Source: Ixodes scapularis (taxonomy: Eukaryota; Arthropoda; Arachnida; Ixodida; Ixodidae). From it: DNA of 64,000 nucleotides. The stretch covers positions 77,013,816 through 77,077,815 of the forward strand of contig NW_024609846.1 of assembly GCF_016920785.2 (NCBI RefSeq), in the 5' to 3' direction. The notes under the pieces are model-generated. The model was given only the letters and a program-made list of their open reading frames with translations, was not told where the DNA came from and did no database searches. This document shows positions 23,525 to 34,503 of the stretch, piece by piece. The position numbers and the translations under genes were made by a program. Position 1 is the first letter of the stretch. Each line of letters opens with the position of its first letter.

Positions 23525-23742
23525 TGTAGATGAACAATTTAGCCAGTGCAGTACAACCGCTAGCCATGGGGTCTTTAACGTGCACCACGCTGAACAATGC
23601 TCATCCAGATGGAAACGGGCAGGGGTGGGGGTTGAACCACCGTGGGTTGAACCCAGGATCCCTGGGTTCTGCAGCGCGAGCTTTCGCTCCACGTGCTCCG
23701 AGCTGGTGTGCGCTAGTCCACTCAGCCACCGGTTTCCCTTAA
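23525..23742 (-). repeat. tRNA-derived SINE, copy 1
   Basis: Read on the minus strand, the head GGTGGCTGAGTGGACTAG resembles a pol III A box and CTGGGTTCAACCC a B box. The ~220-bp body is shared with the copy at 56328-56549 (ACCAGCTCGGAGCACGTGG, AAAGCTCGCGCTGCAG, GCTAAATTG tail). The long insertion between the boxes suggests a Ser/Leu-type tRNA ancestor. This copy has an extra GGTTGAACCACCGTG duplication beside the B box. Confidence 0.7.
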
Positions 23743-23816
23743 CAACAACTTTACATATCCTGTGTGCGACGTAAAACGGTCTTTTTTTGCGTCGTTTTGT
23801 TAGAGTCCGTGCTTTA

Positions 23817-24022
23817 AGCCGGGATCACACTGCTCATACATCATACCAAAGAGAGTCTGCAAACCCGAGTCATCGCGATATCCGGGGTTCGAATGCCGCG
23901 TGCCAAGTTTCTCCTCGAACTCATTTCCATGCGGCATTCGAAGCTCGGATCCCGCTGTGACTCGCGCTCGACTCTGTATGCAGACTGTCTTTTGTATGAT
24001 GTATAAGCAGTGTGACCTCGTC
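23817..24022. mobile_element. MITE with TTA/TTTA duplication (206 bp)
   Basis: Inverted ends GGATCACACTGCTCATACAT and its inverse near 23985-24015 (ATGTATAAGCAGTGTGACC) pair over about 45 bases. TTTA flanks both sides. The centre carries a second inverse pair (GGTTCGAATGCCGC / GCGGCATTCGAAG). A 3-bp TTA duplication would suit PIF/Harbinger. A partial copy of the right end lies at about 63784-63830. Confidence 0.65.
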
Positions 24023-25436
24023 TTTAGGGTGCTCTTTTTTCTCCACTGGCGCTCTATGGCTACTTTTACATAGATGCGACCGCAGCGCATCAGATAAAGA
24101 GAGGACCAATCACGCGCACACAGTCTTGCTCTCTCTTCCTTTTCTACTCACTCACAGTCGCTAAATTTCAGTTGGATGTTCCGCGGCCGCATCCATGTAA
24201 AGTAGTAGCCGATGTCAGATTCCGTGGGAATTCCAATCATCTTGATTTACGAAAGGACCGCGGCTTTGTGGTTAAGTGCGGAAAAAACGAGAGTAAGGTA
24301 GGGACCCGGAGTCCCAGCAAGATATTGCATGCAGAGTGTCGAACCGAAATTTTTATCGGTTCGGTTCCTGTTCGGGTTCACGGCTCTCGGTTCGGTTCCA
24401 GTTCAGTTCCGGGGAGCAAAAAATAACGGTTCAAACCGGTTCGAACCGGTTCGAACCGGTTTGAACCGCTAAATTGAAAATATATTTTCCACGTTTTTCT
24501 GGCCATATACACTATTTACGCCGTGAAACGATTAACTATATAGCTTCTTCGATCGTCCATGCCATTTACTTTTGTTTTTAGGTACCAAAATATGAAATTC
24601 AGTTATTTAATTTTGACGCAAGAGTAGAAGAAAATCTACATTAACGCACATGACGTCGTGTTCATACGACTCGACATCTCTTTGTTTACCAGTAACACAT
24701 ATCTTACCTGAATCAAAATATTTACGTACAAGAGTGAAGAGGTGAGCTTGTTGGTACATCTGTAAATAGATCAGCTTGAAATTTAGAACTATACGGCATT
24801 TTCTTGTCCTTTCTTTGTGTTTAAGTAAAATTCTAAAGTTCAAGCTGATTTATTTACACGGTATAAATTATTGTCGCGAAGTGTGGTAGGTCGCCTAAAA
24901 TACCCGTGATTGATACAACTTTGTGTGGCAGTATTAAAAGTGAAATTGTGATTGTGTCTTTGAACCAAGGAATTACATACATCACATAAAATTATAAAAT
25001 GAGCACCTCGTGGCCATATATATTACCAGATATTGTTTACGAAATACACTTCACAATATATATGTATAAGATGACGACACAACTTAGCTAAAAGCCATGA
25101 AATTGTCAAAATGTCACAAAAGTTTTAGAATAATTCCTTTCGGACTATTTTTTATGGGAACACCGAGCGGTAATCAAAATGCTTGTTGTTTTAACTAAAC
25201 ATTGTTTACACTCAGTACCGCATGCATGCGACTAATCATGCAGCATGAGTAATCGCAATTGTTCACCCTAATCTATACGCACCTTCGCACCCCGATCGAA
25301 TCTTTCCCAAAATAGCGCTTGTCCGAGTGAACATTTTTTTATAGAGGAGAAGCTGGCATAGCCTGGCTGTTGAGGTTTGTTCTTGACAAGATGCCGGCCA
25401 ATTTAATTTGCAAATGAGCATCACCCTTGCTAAGTG

Positions 25437-25800
25437 ATGACTATAACGCGATAGTGTTCAGGAGTTCATGTCGCAGAAAACCCGATGTCTGTGGCGTGAC
25501 TAGAAAATCTTGGTTGGTCGATAGGGTGATGACGTCAGTGCTACATGCCCTCGCGCAAGAATTCCAAACAACCCACGATGCTCATGTGAAACGTAACATC
25601 ACGCGTGGAATAAAAGTGATTAAAACATGACATGTAATGCGAATTAAAGTTCGTCGTATGTCGCAAAGGATTTCACTTTTTAAAGCAATTCCTTTGCCTT
25701 AAAGAAAAAAATTAAGAATTTTAGGTGGGATTTGAACCCAGGACCCTTCGGTTGCGAGTCAGACGCTTTTGACTAGGCCACGCGAGGCACGCTTTCGTGG
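25437..25800. repeat. composite interspersed repeat ending in a tRNA-like segment, copy 1
   Basis: The segment 25437-25690 (AACGCGATAGTGTT, TTGGTCGATAGG, CAAACAACCCACGATGCT, GATTAAAACATGACA) matches 41281-41545. It is followed at 25723-25790 by a tRNA-like sequence on the minus strand: A box like TGGCCTAGTCAAAAGCG, B box GGGTTCAAATCCC. The copy at 41281-42066 has the same order and orientation, so the tRNA-like part belongs to the family and is not a separate gene. The anticodon stem does not pair well, so it is not a functional tRNA. Confidence 0.6.
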
Positions 25801-27264
25801 CAAATGAGAATGCGATGCAAACAAGGCCCGTTAAGCCTATCGCGTTCCACTTTTAAAGACGAATTGCTTAAGCGTCTTCAAAGATTATTTTTTGTTATGT
25901 AAAACGAAGTAGTATTTCACGTTCTACTCGACATGGCAGCTACATAATTGGACACTTTCTGACGGTTTGCATGCGTAATCGTCATAGTTCCGCCGCGCGC
26001 CCTTGTTTACTTTGTTTTTGTCCAGCCCACAGACACATACAAGTAATGTTCCCCACATAAAAAAGGCAATAACAGACTTTTATATGATTGAGAAGTTATA
26101 TGTGTGAGGAACACATAGTTATTTAAATTAACTTCAAAATCAGGAATGTGTGTAAGGCTGTCCCATATCGCTTAAACGGGGCTGTCGAGGATAAAAACGC
26201 CGGAAAAGATTGGCAGAACATTTTTCAGGTAATTTGGGGGGCATTGCTTGAGGGTGGTCGGCCACTTATTTATGTTGTCAAATATTCAATTAGTAATTAA
26301 ATATATTTTTATAACGATCAATAAATTTTACTTTATAAAGTTCCCATAACCGCTTGAGACCGACGCGGAAGGACGATACTCGAAACTACGCGAGCTGTGG
26401 AGTCTGCGTAAAAGTGTTTTTCTGTTTGCTGATTGGCAGTGTGAAACATCGGGTTGCAGGGTGTGCCAAAAAGGACTCTGTGCTCACATGATAGATTGGA
26501 AGGCAAATACACGAAATGTGCAAAAAGAGCGAGATAATTAACGAAATCTTTCTAAACAATCCCTTACAGAACGCCTTACTGCAAAAAGATATGCGTAAGA
26601 ATGCACGCAATGAAATTTATAATTTTACATAAATAGGGCGAAGGACAGATAAAGATTCTTAAAATCTTAGTATAAATTACATTTCATCAGCTTCCATGAG
26701 CTCGAAACTTCGCGAAATGCTGCCTCGGGAGGCTAATGTTATAATCGGTTTTACCTGCACTTGTTTTGGCCCTCACTTTTGAACGCTATGCTTGAATAGT
26801 CATGCGCGCTAACATTTCTCTAGGTTGCCATATATCATCGCGAGACTGCTACAAAAATGGCACAACTTTACAATTAGGACATCTATTGCTAGTGTTCCAA
26901 ACATCACATTCCAGCAGAAAGCTTAACTGTTTAACATGGTATGCACGTGACATCATCACACTATAGGCTGGTGGTCATTGTGATTTCTTCTTGCTGAGAA
27001 GGTCGAATTCGATGGTGCAAAATGCATGCTGCAGGAGGTTAAGCTCAGTGAAAGCCAAGTATTTTAAAAACACGTATTACTATTCTTAGTGCATCGTCGT
27101 GAGGAACAGCGCGAGCTTCTGGAACGACAAAAACGTGCTATTTGGCAAGAGCCTTTTACACACAAAGTAGTTTCCGGGGTCACGCGTTTTGGTCTGCGCC
27201 AAAGATGCGGGGAAGAGGAACCTTTACAACACAGTAGGTTTTTAAAATTAACCCTCCTCTCGCT

Positions 27265-27309
27265 TACACACACGCACGCAAACACACACACACAAACAAA
27301 CACACACAC
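27265..27309. repeat. CA-rich microsatellite
   Basis: Imperfect (CA)n with interspersed CACG and AAAC units lies inside the 5.17-kb hAT-like element. Confidence 0.85.
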
Positions 27310-27336
27310 TTCTTTTTACAGCGGAGATATTATAAG

Positions 27337-27582
27337 GGCTAGTTTCCCCAGTATCGTGTCCTTCAGCAAACAAATGACGACACTAAACTCTGGACAGCTA
27401 CCGATATTTATAAGTGACGATGGCAACCAGACAACCGACTTTCTGGTTGTCTGGTTGCCGCCGTCGCGCATAGATGGCGGCAACCTCTACAGCCTTTCCA
27501 CTCTGGCTTGCCGACTTGCGGCCGGCCATTACTTCATTCCCACCTGAGTACAGCTTCGCTGGTCTTCCTTCTTCACCGGAGT
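27337..27582. repeat. interspersed repeat with internal hairpin, copy 1
   Basis: This ~245-bp sequence matches 59663-59912 in the same orientation (GCTAGTTTCCCCA, CTCTGGCTTGCCGACTTGCG, CAGCTTCGCTGGTCTTCC). It contains a strong hairpin CGGCAACCAGACAACC / GGTTGTCTGGTTGCCG. I see no coding content or pol III boxes. Confidence 0.75.
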
Positions 27583-28984
27583 GGAAAGGCTGATAGTATT
27601 TCGGAGAAATTGCCTTTTCCGTTCGTGAGTGCAAATTCGACAATTTTAGTTTTCACTTGTTAACCGCAACCCTTCACTGCTTTTATTGAGCACCCCGTGA
27701 AGTTTAAGTGGGTCATAAAACGATAACGGGTTGGAATGCTCATGACTTTTCCGAGGCGTACTGGTCCTAGTCTGACCCAAGTATACTCCCACAGGCCGCC
27801 ACTGATTCAGAAGTTTCTTTGTCGCGGTGAAATCGCGAGGCCAAAAATGAGACTATTTCTTTTAGAATTGCCTTCGCAAATATTGATGTCGTAATTGTGG
27901 GATCAAACCCACCTGCCTGACGACAGTCGAGCACGGCTCATGGATTGAGCAGAACTGCGTGAGCACTGTTCATCGGCTCGTAACAAGCAATGCCTTGGTG
28001 GACACTTGGGTAGTGGCTCGTGTCCAACCACTGCGGTAATGAGGATAGCCGAATTCTAACAATGCCTGGAGCTCCAGCACGCGTTCTCTTCCTTTCCAAC
28101 CCCAGCGCGGGGGTATGATTAACGTTGGCGGCATAACATAGGCACCAGGCCACGTGGCCGCTTCTGGCTCCGAGTTGAGGGGATGAACGATGCTCATATT
28201 TCTCTAATTTTTTGGCGACTGCCATTGCCTAGAAAAAAGAGCAAAGCCAAGTTCAATGAGTTATTAACGTTGTGGAGTGATCCTGAGTAGAATTTAGTGA
28301 TGTATAGAAATCTTTTTATAGCTTCTTTAAGCAAAATACAGAGGGTGTCGAAACTTGGGCAATAACTTGAGAACGACGCTCGTGTGAGACTTACAGCGAC
28401 TGCCATTGTTCGGCTGTCCCTCTGAGGTCACTAAAATAATTTTTTTTTTAAGTATTCCTTCCGTACACACATGTAGTTCTATGGAACGTCATATTAATAA
28501 GTCGCATTTAGTCATTTCAATACTTCTATTCTCGGACACATCTTTCGGATGCAGTTCAGCAGCAACGAAAAGAGTGTTTGGGTGCCTCAATGATATAAAA
28601 TTGGTCGTGCAAACATTTTTGTACTTTCAACAAATACTGCTAAGAAGTAACCCCTGACGTTTATAGACTGCGAAAATATGCATTAGTTTTCCCCTCCGCG
28701 CAATAGCAGATGCAGAAAAAATAAAGGAAAGAGACATCTGTCGATCCCCTCCTCAAGTCGCAATTTGAACACGTGGCCGCGTGATCTGACGCTAATTATA
28801 TACCGTCAGTGTTCATCATAGTCATGCCCTAGGCGGCTAGGGTTTGGAAAGCAAAAGCTTTGGCTGGGAGCTTCAGATATTTCTAGAGTTGGGCTATTAT
28901 CATATTTAATTGACATGAGCCGTTACCCGAATGTTTGACGATGCTGACTGTCAAGAACCCGTGCACTCGACTATAGGTGTTATG

Positions 28985-29185
28985 AAAATCGCTTACGTCA
29001 CGATGTGACGTGACTCGGTGCAAAATCGTGATGTCATGTTACGTCACGCTGTCAACAAGGCTAATACATCCAGTGACGTCCTCAAATTAAATCGAGTTGA
29101 CGCAGCGAGTCACGTGACGTCACGAGGTCACGTGACATTACTTGACATGTATTGACACAATGACGTCACGTGACAACGTGACACA
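28985..29185. repeat. CRE/E-box-rich segment
   Basis: About 200 bases hold many copies of TGACGTCA/ACGTCACG/CACGTGAC near the right end of the hAT-like element. It resembles the TGACGTCACGTGAC component of the 6640-7350 array but lacks the GCTAAATTTAGC partner. Confidence 0.6.
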
Positions 29186-29582
29186 TGGTTAATCATAGTG
29201 CCAATACAAAAGCGCCACGAAAACCCACAAGTTATTATACATTGCAATTCTGTTTATGACCAATTTGATCAATAGAAATACAGCCGCCAATTTTTTATAC
29301 TCATATGTTCATTTTGTGATAATAAAAAAAAATTACCTTGAACCGTTTTGAACCGGTTACCGTTATATTTTTTTTCGGTTCGGTTCCGGTTCAGTTCCAA
29401 AATGGCGGCGAAGATTTCGGTTCGGTTCAGTTCCGGTTCGGCTAAAAATAACGGTTCTGTTCCGGTTTTCGGTTCGGTTCGGCTCCGGTTCGACACCCTG
29501 ATTGCATGTATTCCTAGCCAGAACGATCACACGTACATAAGGACGCTTCTGAACGTAGCCGCCTCTCTACTTTCACGAGCGC

Positions 29583-29748
29583 ATGAGCTCGGGGAACAGC
29601 CAGAGTCAGACTGCCGGCCCCGCAGCAGTCTCACGCCCTTATTTTGTTGCTCCCAAGCGAAAACAAGAAATCGAGAGGAACCTGCCCTCAATAGAAGGAA
29701 GCGAAGAACCGATCAAGGTGTCAGTCGGGCAGTTCGTGCAAACCATCG
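29583..29748 (+). CDS. possible first coding exon of an unidentified gene
   Basis: An ATG at 29583 opens 55 codons (MSSGNSQSQTAGPAAVSRPY...), ending in QFVQTIG at a GTAAAC donor at 29749. Composition is protein-like (polar, low-complexity N-terminus, then charged EIERNLPSIEGSEEPIKVSV). It begins just outside the hAT-like element. I do not recognise the family and found no second exon. Alternatives are a retroelement gag start or chance. Confidence 0.25.
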
Positions 29749-29819
29749 GTAAACAAAATAACAAAATAAGAAATAACGATAAGTTTTGTATCACGACCTA
29801 GTTTGCGGAGCTTTCTCTC

Positions 29820-32800
29820 CTGACCTTTTTGAAAGAGGACAACCTTCACACCTCCTCCAATATTTGAAGATGGCCGAGTCTTTTGACACAAAAAAGGGGA
29901 AGCCGCTAGATAGATAACGGAGATGCGGGATCTCTTTTCTCCCGCAGAACATATAAGCGAGCCAACCTTTTGAATATCTTCGGCTTTATTTTTTGCTGAA
30001 AAATCCCGCTCGTACCTTACGCGCGGACCATTGCTTCTGTCAGCTTGGTTCCCACCCAACAAGTGGCGCCGGCTGACTTGTATAGCCGCGTGACTAAGCG
30101 GATCACGCAGGACGCCCCGTTTGTGGAGACCCGTTAATATATGCGGGGGTTTCTTTCGTGGTCCCCGTGACGCGCCAGCTTTCTACCCCTGGCTCGAGCC
30201 GCCTTTAAGAACTCCAACGCCATCTGTAGGCCGGAACGAGAAGCTCGCTTGTGGGGAGGCGAACCAGCGCTTGGAGGCTCCGCGGCGAAGGCTGTGGGAT
30301 TCGCCGGGGAGAGCTCGAAGACGTCTTCGGTTTTATCGTTGCGCAGGGCCGATTGAGAGGAAGATGGATGGCGATGGCCTTGCAGATTAAGTCCGTCAGG
30401 GAGAGTAAAAGGGAAACTGGAGGCTAGCGGAGATGCCTTCCTTGCTCTTTTATTTGTTCCTTTGCCAATTTAGTCGTCTTCTGTACACCGTCTCTCCATT
30501 TTTTTTTTTACTTTCACTTTTTTGAGTGATTTCAATCTTCGTTGTTTAGTTGATTCGACGCTTCAGTGCTTTCGGTTGTCCCGGTTTCGACTACAGTCTT
30601 CCAGTCCGTTCGGTCGTGTTTCCGAATGTTCCACTCTTTAGTGTCAACGCTGTCGTGATGTTTTGATATTTCAGTTCGTGTGCCTACTAATCCGGCATCG
30701 GATTTGGGAATTTTGATAGGCAGATCTTTTACACTCGACGTGGGGAGGCAATGAAGCCCCGAGGATCGATTTTCGAAGTCGACGATTACCTAAAAGCAAC
30801 ATCGGCCGTGAAGCAATGGCAACAATTTCAGTCAAAGCAATTCAGTCGGAGAGAGCTTGGCCGATGGGCGGGGCTTAGGTCTTTCGTTAGACATGACTGC
30901 CTGATTACTGAAATGGCGTCGCCGCGTTTCAGAAATTTTACCGAGAAACTTCATCCTTCGTTGAGAATTGTTCAAGATGCTGAAAGTCTCCGACTTCGAA
31001 CATATTAAAAACCTGAGACCATAAAAAAAAGGAGGGACGGCACAATAAAACCCAAGATTGCGCATGTGCCGTCCCCTTTTCATTTCTTCCTCTCGGGTTT
31101 ACAAGGTGCTGAAAGTTCACCAGCTCGTCTACATATTCTCTGGTATTTCTATCTCAGACATTGTTTTGTAAAACAACAACAACAAAAAGTTTAAACCGTA
31201 ACCGTAGGAATTAAATAGGGAGTTTTTTTTTAGTAGATTGTTCCGATAATTACGGGAACGACACCGTTACGATGCATACGCCATTTCGTATGCATCGTAT
31301 CGTTATCGGACGTATTGGAACGATCTACTAAAAACCCCTAATGTTGTTACAATCGGATGGACAATCGAAGCGTGGATTCAGTGACTCGGGACCGAAACGA
31401 AACATGTCTCGTTTGGGAAGAAGTTGCCCTTTAAAAGCTTGACTTCTCCTCTTATGCTTGTTGTGAAAAATAAAAGATTAAATACGTTTCCTTCTTTCTC
31501 TCTCTCTCCCTTCCTTTCTCCTGTATAATTTTTTTTTTCCTTCGGGGACAAATGCCTTCGCAAGTTGTTTTTACTAGGACAAAATGGGGTAACTTCCGTC
31601 TTTATGTTACTGTTCTTCTTGCCTTTCCTAGAAAAAAAAATTGTTTATTATACTGGTCCGTAATCTGCGGTCGTAAATAGTCGAATAATATTTCGTCTTT
31701 CCGTCACTTTCCGTAGTCCTTTCATCCCCTCCGCAGAGGGCGTCAAAAGTACCGGGGAGAGATCCCGCAGGGTGGCAACTCCTGGGGGAAAATAAAGAAA
31801 CAAGATATTCTTTTTTCCTCTCTCCTCTGTGCGACCCAATAATTGCTGTCGTAAATATCGTCTTGCACCGTCAAAGACGGCGAGTCCTGTGGATTTTGTG
31901 CGCGTCTGTGTGTCTCTGTTCGTCTGTGCATTTTGAGAACGTGCGGTACGGTTAGTCTCATTATTGCATATAAAAAACGTAAAAAAAAAAAAAAAAAAAA
32001 AAAAAAAACGAAGGAACGCGGAGCAAGAAGTGGAGCTCTCTGTCCCTTCTTTGTTGAAAGAAGAAAATGGTCGCTCCCTCCACCGCCATTTTCTCCATTC
32101 AATGTTTGGAGTGGGCGTTAGTTTCAGCGCGTAAATTTTCGATTTCGGTGGCGACCCTCAGCACGGCAGTGCGGGCTGGCTCTCTCGGAAATCATCCGAT
32201 CGGAAGGGCTGAAGTATTGTTATTAAGTTTCTTCCTGCAAGTTAGCTTTCTAAGGAAAAAAAAAAAAGGACGTTAAAGCGAAACGAACGTACAAACATTC
32301 TCAACGGGGAACGCGTGAAAAGAAAGGAAATCGTAAATTCAAGGCATTATTTATTTCTTTGAGCGGCGCGGCTCGAAATATAGCCCGAAAAAGCGGAAGA
32401 GGTAATTCTCGTTTTATTTGTGATCGCTTGCACGCTTTGTCATCCATTTAGTTTCCGACTAAATGTATGCCGTGTGGACGTCCACGGGACCATAAGGTCG
32501 ATTAGTTTGCTCTTTTATGTTGACATCATCCTACGAACACCACTACATTTCTCTGACTGTCTTAGCACGTCCGCAGTCAGCGGCGGTTCCAGCGACGTCG
32601 AGTCTCATTCCTTATTCTGTCGCTAACTGCAAGTATCTACTCAAGTGACAAATTTATTTTCTGAGTTTGGCGCGCTGGGGCGCTCCGATACACAAAGAGT
32701 GTACTATTCCTGTGGACAGCGCGTGCCAGCTGTTTACAGAAGAAGTGCACTGTGATGATGCGTTGTCGCGTGCTCCGGTCCGATTCTGAGATTTGATCAC

Positions 32801-33245
32801 GGGGGCCGCAGCTTTCGCCGTTGGCCAAAACACGCTGAAACAGAGGGAGAGGGGAAAACGGGTGGGGGGAGGCTGCAACTTTCTGTAGCGATGCAGTCAA
32901 AGGCACAGAAGCGTCAATTAAAGTCGCTTACGCGCATTTCTCTCCTCTGAAATGTCGCATAAACTTATCCCAGAGCACGCCGAGACCAACAAGATTCGAG
33001 TGTGAGGAAGCGTCTGCGCATGCTCAGTACGGACAGCAGCGCCACCGCAGCTGAATCGCCGTATTGAAGGCTCAGGTCCGCACATTCGCGTTTGGGTACG
33101 ACCGACTGCGACGCAACCGCTTTTCTCCGCTTGTACTTACGACGAGAGAATTCGCTGGCACACTGGCGCTATCTATCGGGCATCCCTGGAACACTTACAG
33201 TCTGCGCGTAACTTGTCTCAGCTTAAGTAGGGCTGCGTCGGACGG
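29820..33245. other. non-coding stretch, a few repeats
   Basis: No gene is recognised. At about 29960-30080 an ATATAAGC box is followed by CCCAACAAGTGGCGCC. This could be the end of a decayed LTR followed by a primer-binding-like TGGCGCC, but no partner end or coding region supports it. A 28-base poly(A) tract lies at 31981-32008. The 121-bp foldback element at 31218 is listed separately. Confidence 0.4.
31218..31338. mobile_element. TA-flanked foldback MITE (121 bp)
   Basis: GGGAGTTTTT...TAGTAGATTGTTCC pairs with the inverse right end GGGGTTTTTAGTAGATCGTTCC. The arms continue nearly to the centre (CGATGCATACG / CGTATGCATCG). TA lies on both sides. The whole element can fold into one hairpin, typical of small Tc1/mariner-derived MITEs. 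Confidence 0.75.
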
Positions 33246-33247
33246 TA

Positions 33248-33500
33248 GACGCTTTACACATGGGCCAGAATACAGCCGCCATTGCTGACCTTCTCCTGTT
33301 TTACCGAGGTACCGAGCCACTGAAATTGGTGTGGGCGAGCCTCCACACAGGCCAATGCTGGGGAGAAAGACAGAATAAAATCTAAGATTTCAATGACCTA
33401 GCCTGCTATGGTAATAATGAAGTGAAGTAAACGTAATAAGGGGAAACAAAAACTGAAGGTCAGTTATGGCGGCGCCCATGCACAGCCGCTGCAAAGCGTC
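33248..33500. mobile_element. TA-flanked MITE, copy 2
   Basis: The ends GACGCTTTACACATGGGC and, inverse of the right end, GACGCTTTGCAGCGGCTGTG align with a short gap. The arms then continue through GCCGCCATTGCTGACC. TA flanks both ends. The interior matches 22627-22870. Confidence 0.65.
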
Positions 33501-34073
33501 TATATGAGCCATCCCAGCGCATGCGGCCTGAGCAGCGCAATGACTGTCACTGCGCCATTTCCGCGGTGGTCACGTCAAACGGCATCGGACTGGCTTCGTT
33601 GGCTCGTACTCTGCGGTCCATCCCGAGATGAAACGAAGCATAAACTGGACGCTTTCGCAGTATTTGGGAAGTCAAATCTTCGCGCTGTCTGTGAGAAATG
33701 GTATTTTATGATAGGGACATAATTATTTCCAGCACACAGTAAAATAATGATGCGTAATATAATATACCGAGATTGGAATTGCTCCAGGGCTAGCCAACAG
33801 ACGGCGTGCCATTGTGCTCGTCACGAACGGTATACCATTGTTGTCGATCCCACCTAAGCGGAAACGTGTGACCTATTGCGATGCAATGATTGTTGTATTT
33901 TCACCAATTATCCCTTAGAAATATCCCTCGACATTCATATACTCTATTTCACGTTATGATGTACCGCAGGAAAAACTACAACCGCTAGCTCCTCGCTCTA
34001 GGGCACATCTCGGCGGCACAAGCTCTCGTGCAACGCTATGAGCTCGCGCCCCTAGCCTTCGCTGTGGTACAAC

Positions 34074-34503
34074 CACGGTGTAAGGTAATACTTTTCAGGT
34101 GAGGACAGGTGGCTCCTCGCCAAAGCAGATAAAGTTCGCTTTTCACTCTCTCTCTCACTATGGTTTCAAGCGGCGCCGGCAGATGACTCGTCGACCCGTG
34201 GGCACGTAATGGGCACGGCAAAGACGGCTCGTGCTGCCTTATGTACCACACGCGCAGAGCTTTAGCGAGGTTGTCGCTCGTGCAGAAAGACCACGGTGTA
34301 CCGAAGGTTTTATGGCAACGAGATAATTTTTTTCGCTCTTACACAGTTTCACCGTTTGGCCGCCGGCGACACTGTCAGCCGCGGGCACGGTGGCCGTGGA
34401 ATGATGCAGCCTTTCGGATGCCCGTCGAATGAACACTATCTGATTCCTCGCGCCGCGCGTTCAGCCCCGCCGTGTCCTCACCTGAAGAGTATCTTGCACG
34501 GTG
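34074..34503. mobile_element. hAT-like MITE (430 bp)
   Basis: Inverted ends CACGGTGTAAGGTAATAC and, inverse of the right end, CACCGTGCAAGATACTC share the following CTTTTCAGGTGAGGACA/CTTCAGGTGAGGACA. The identical octamer GGTACAAC flanks both sides (34066-34073, 34504-34511). There is no transposase. The perfect octamer duplication makes the boundaries firm. Confidence 0.8.

Larger units (their letters stand above)
24332..29500. mobile_element. 5.17-kb hAT-like element without transposase
   Basis: The left end CAGAGTGTCGAACCG and the right end (inverse CAGGGTGTCGAACCG) are flanked by the identical octamer ATTGCATG (24324-24331 and 29501-29508). Both subterminal regions are packed with GGTTCGAACC/CGGTTCGGTTCC repeats over about 130-170 bases, as expected for transposase-binding sites. 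No hAT transposase frame is visible. The interior holds other repeats: 25437-25800, (CA)n at 27265 and 27337-27582. It is therefore a non-autonomous or gutted element that has accumulated later inserts. Confidence 0.8.

Noticed and set aside
25723..25790. tRNA gene on the minus strand
   Set aside because: A and B boxes are recognisable but the anticodon and T stems do not pair properly, and the same sequence recurs as part of an interspersed repeat.
29960..30080. LTR end followed by a TGGCGCC primer-binding site
   Set aside because: Only one edge, no partner LTR, no target duplication and no gag/pol nearby; noted within the stretch description only.
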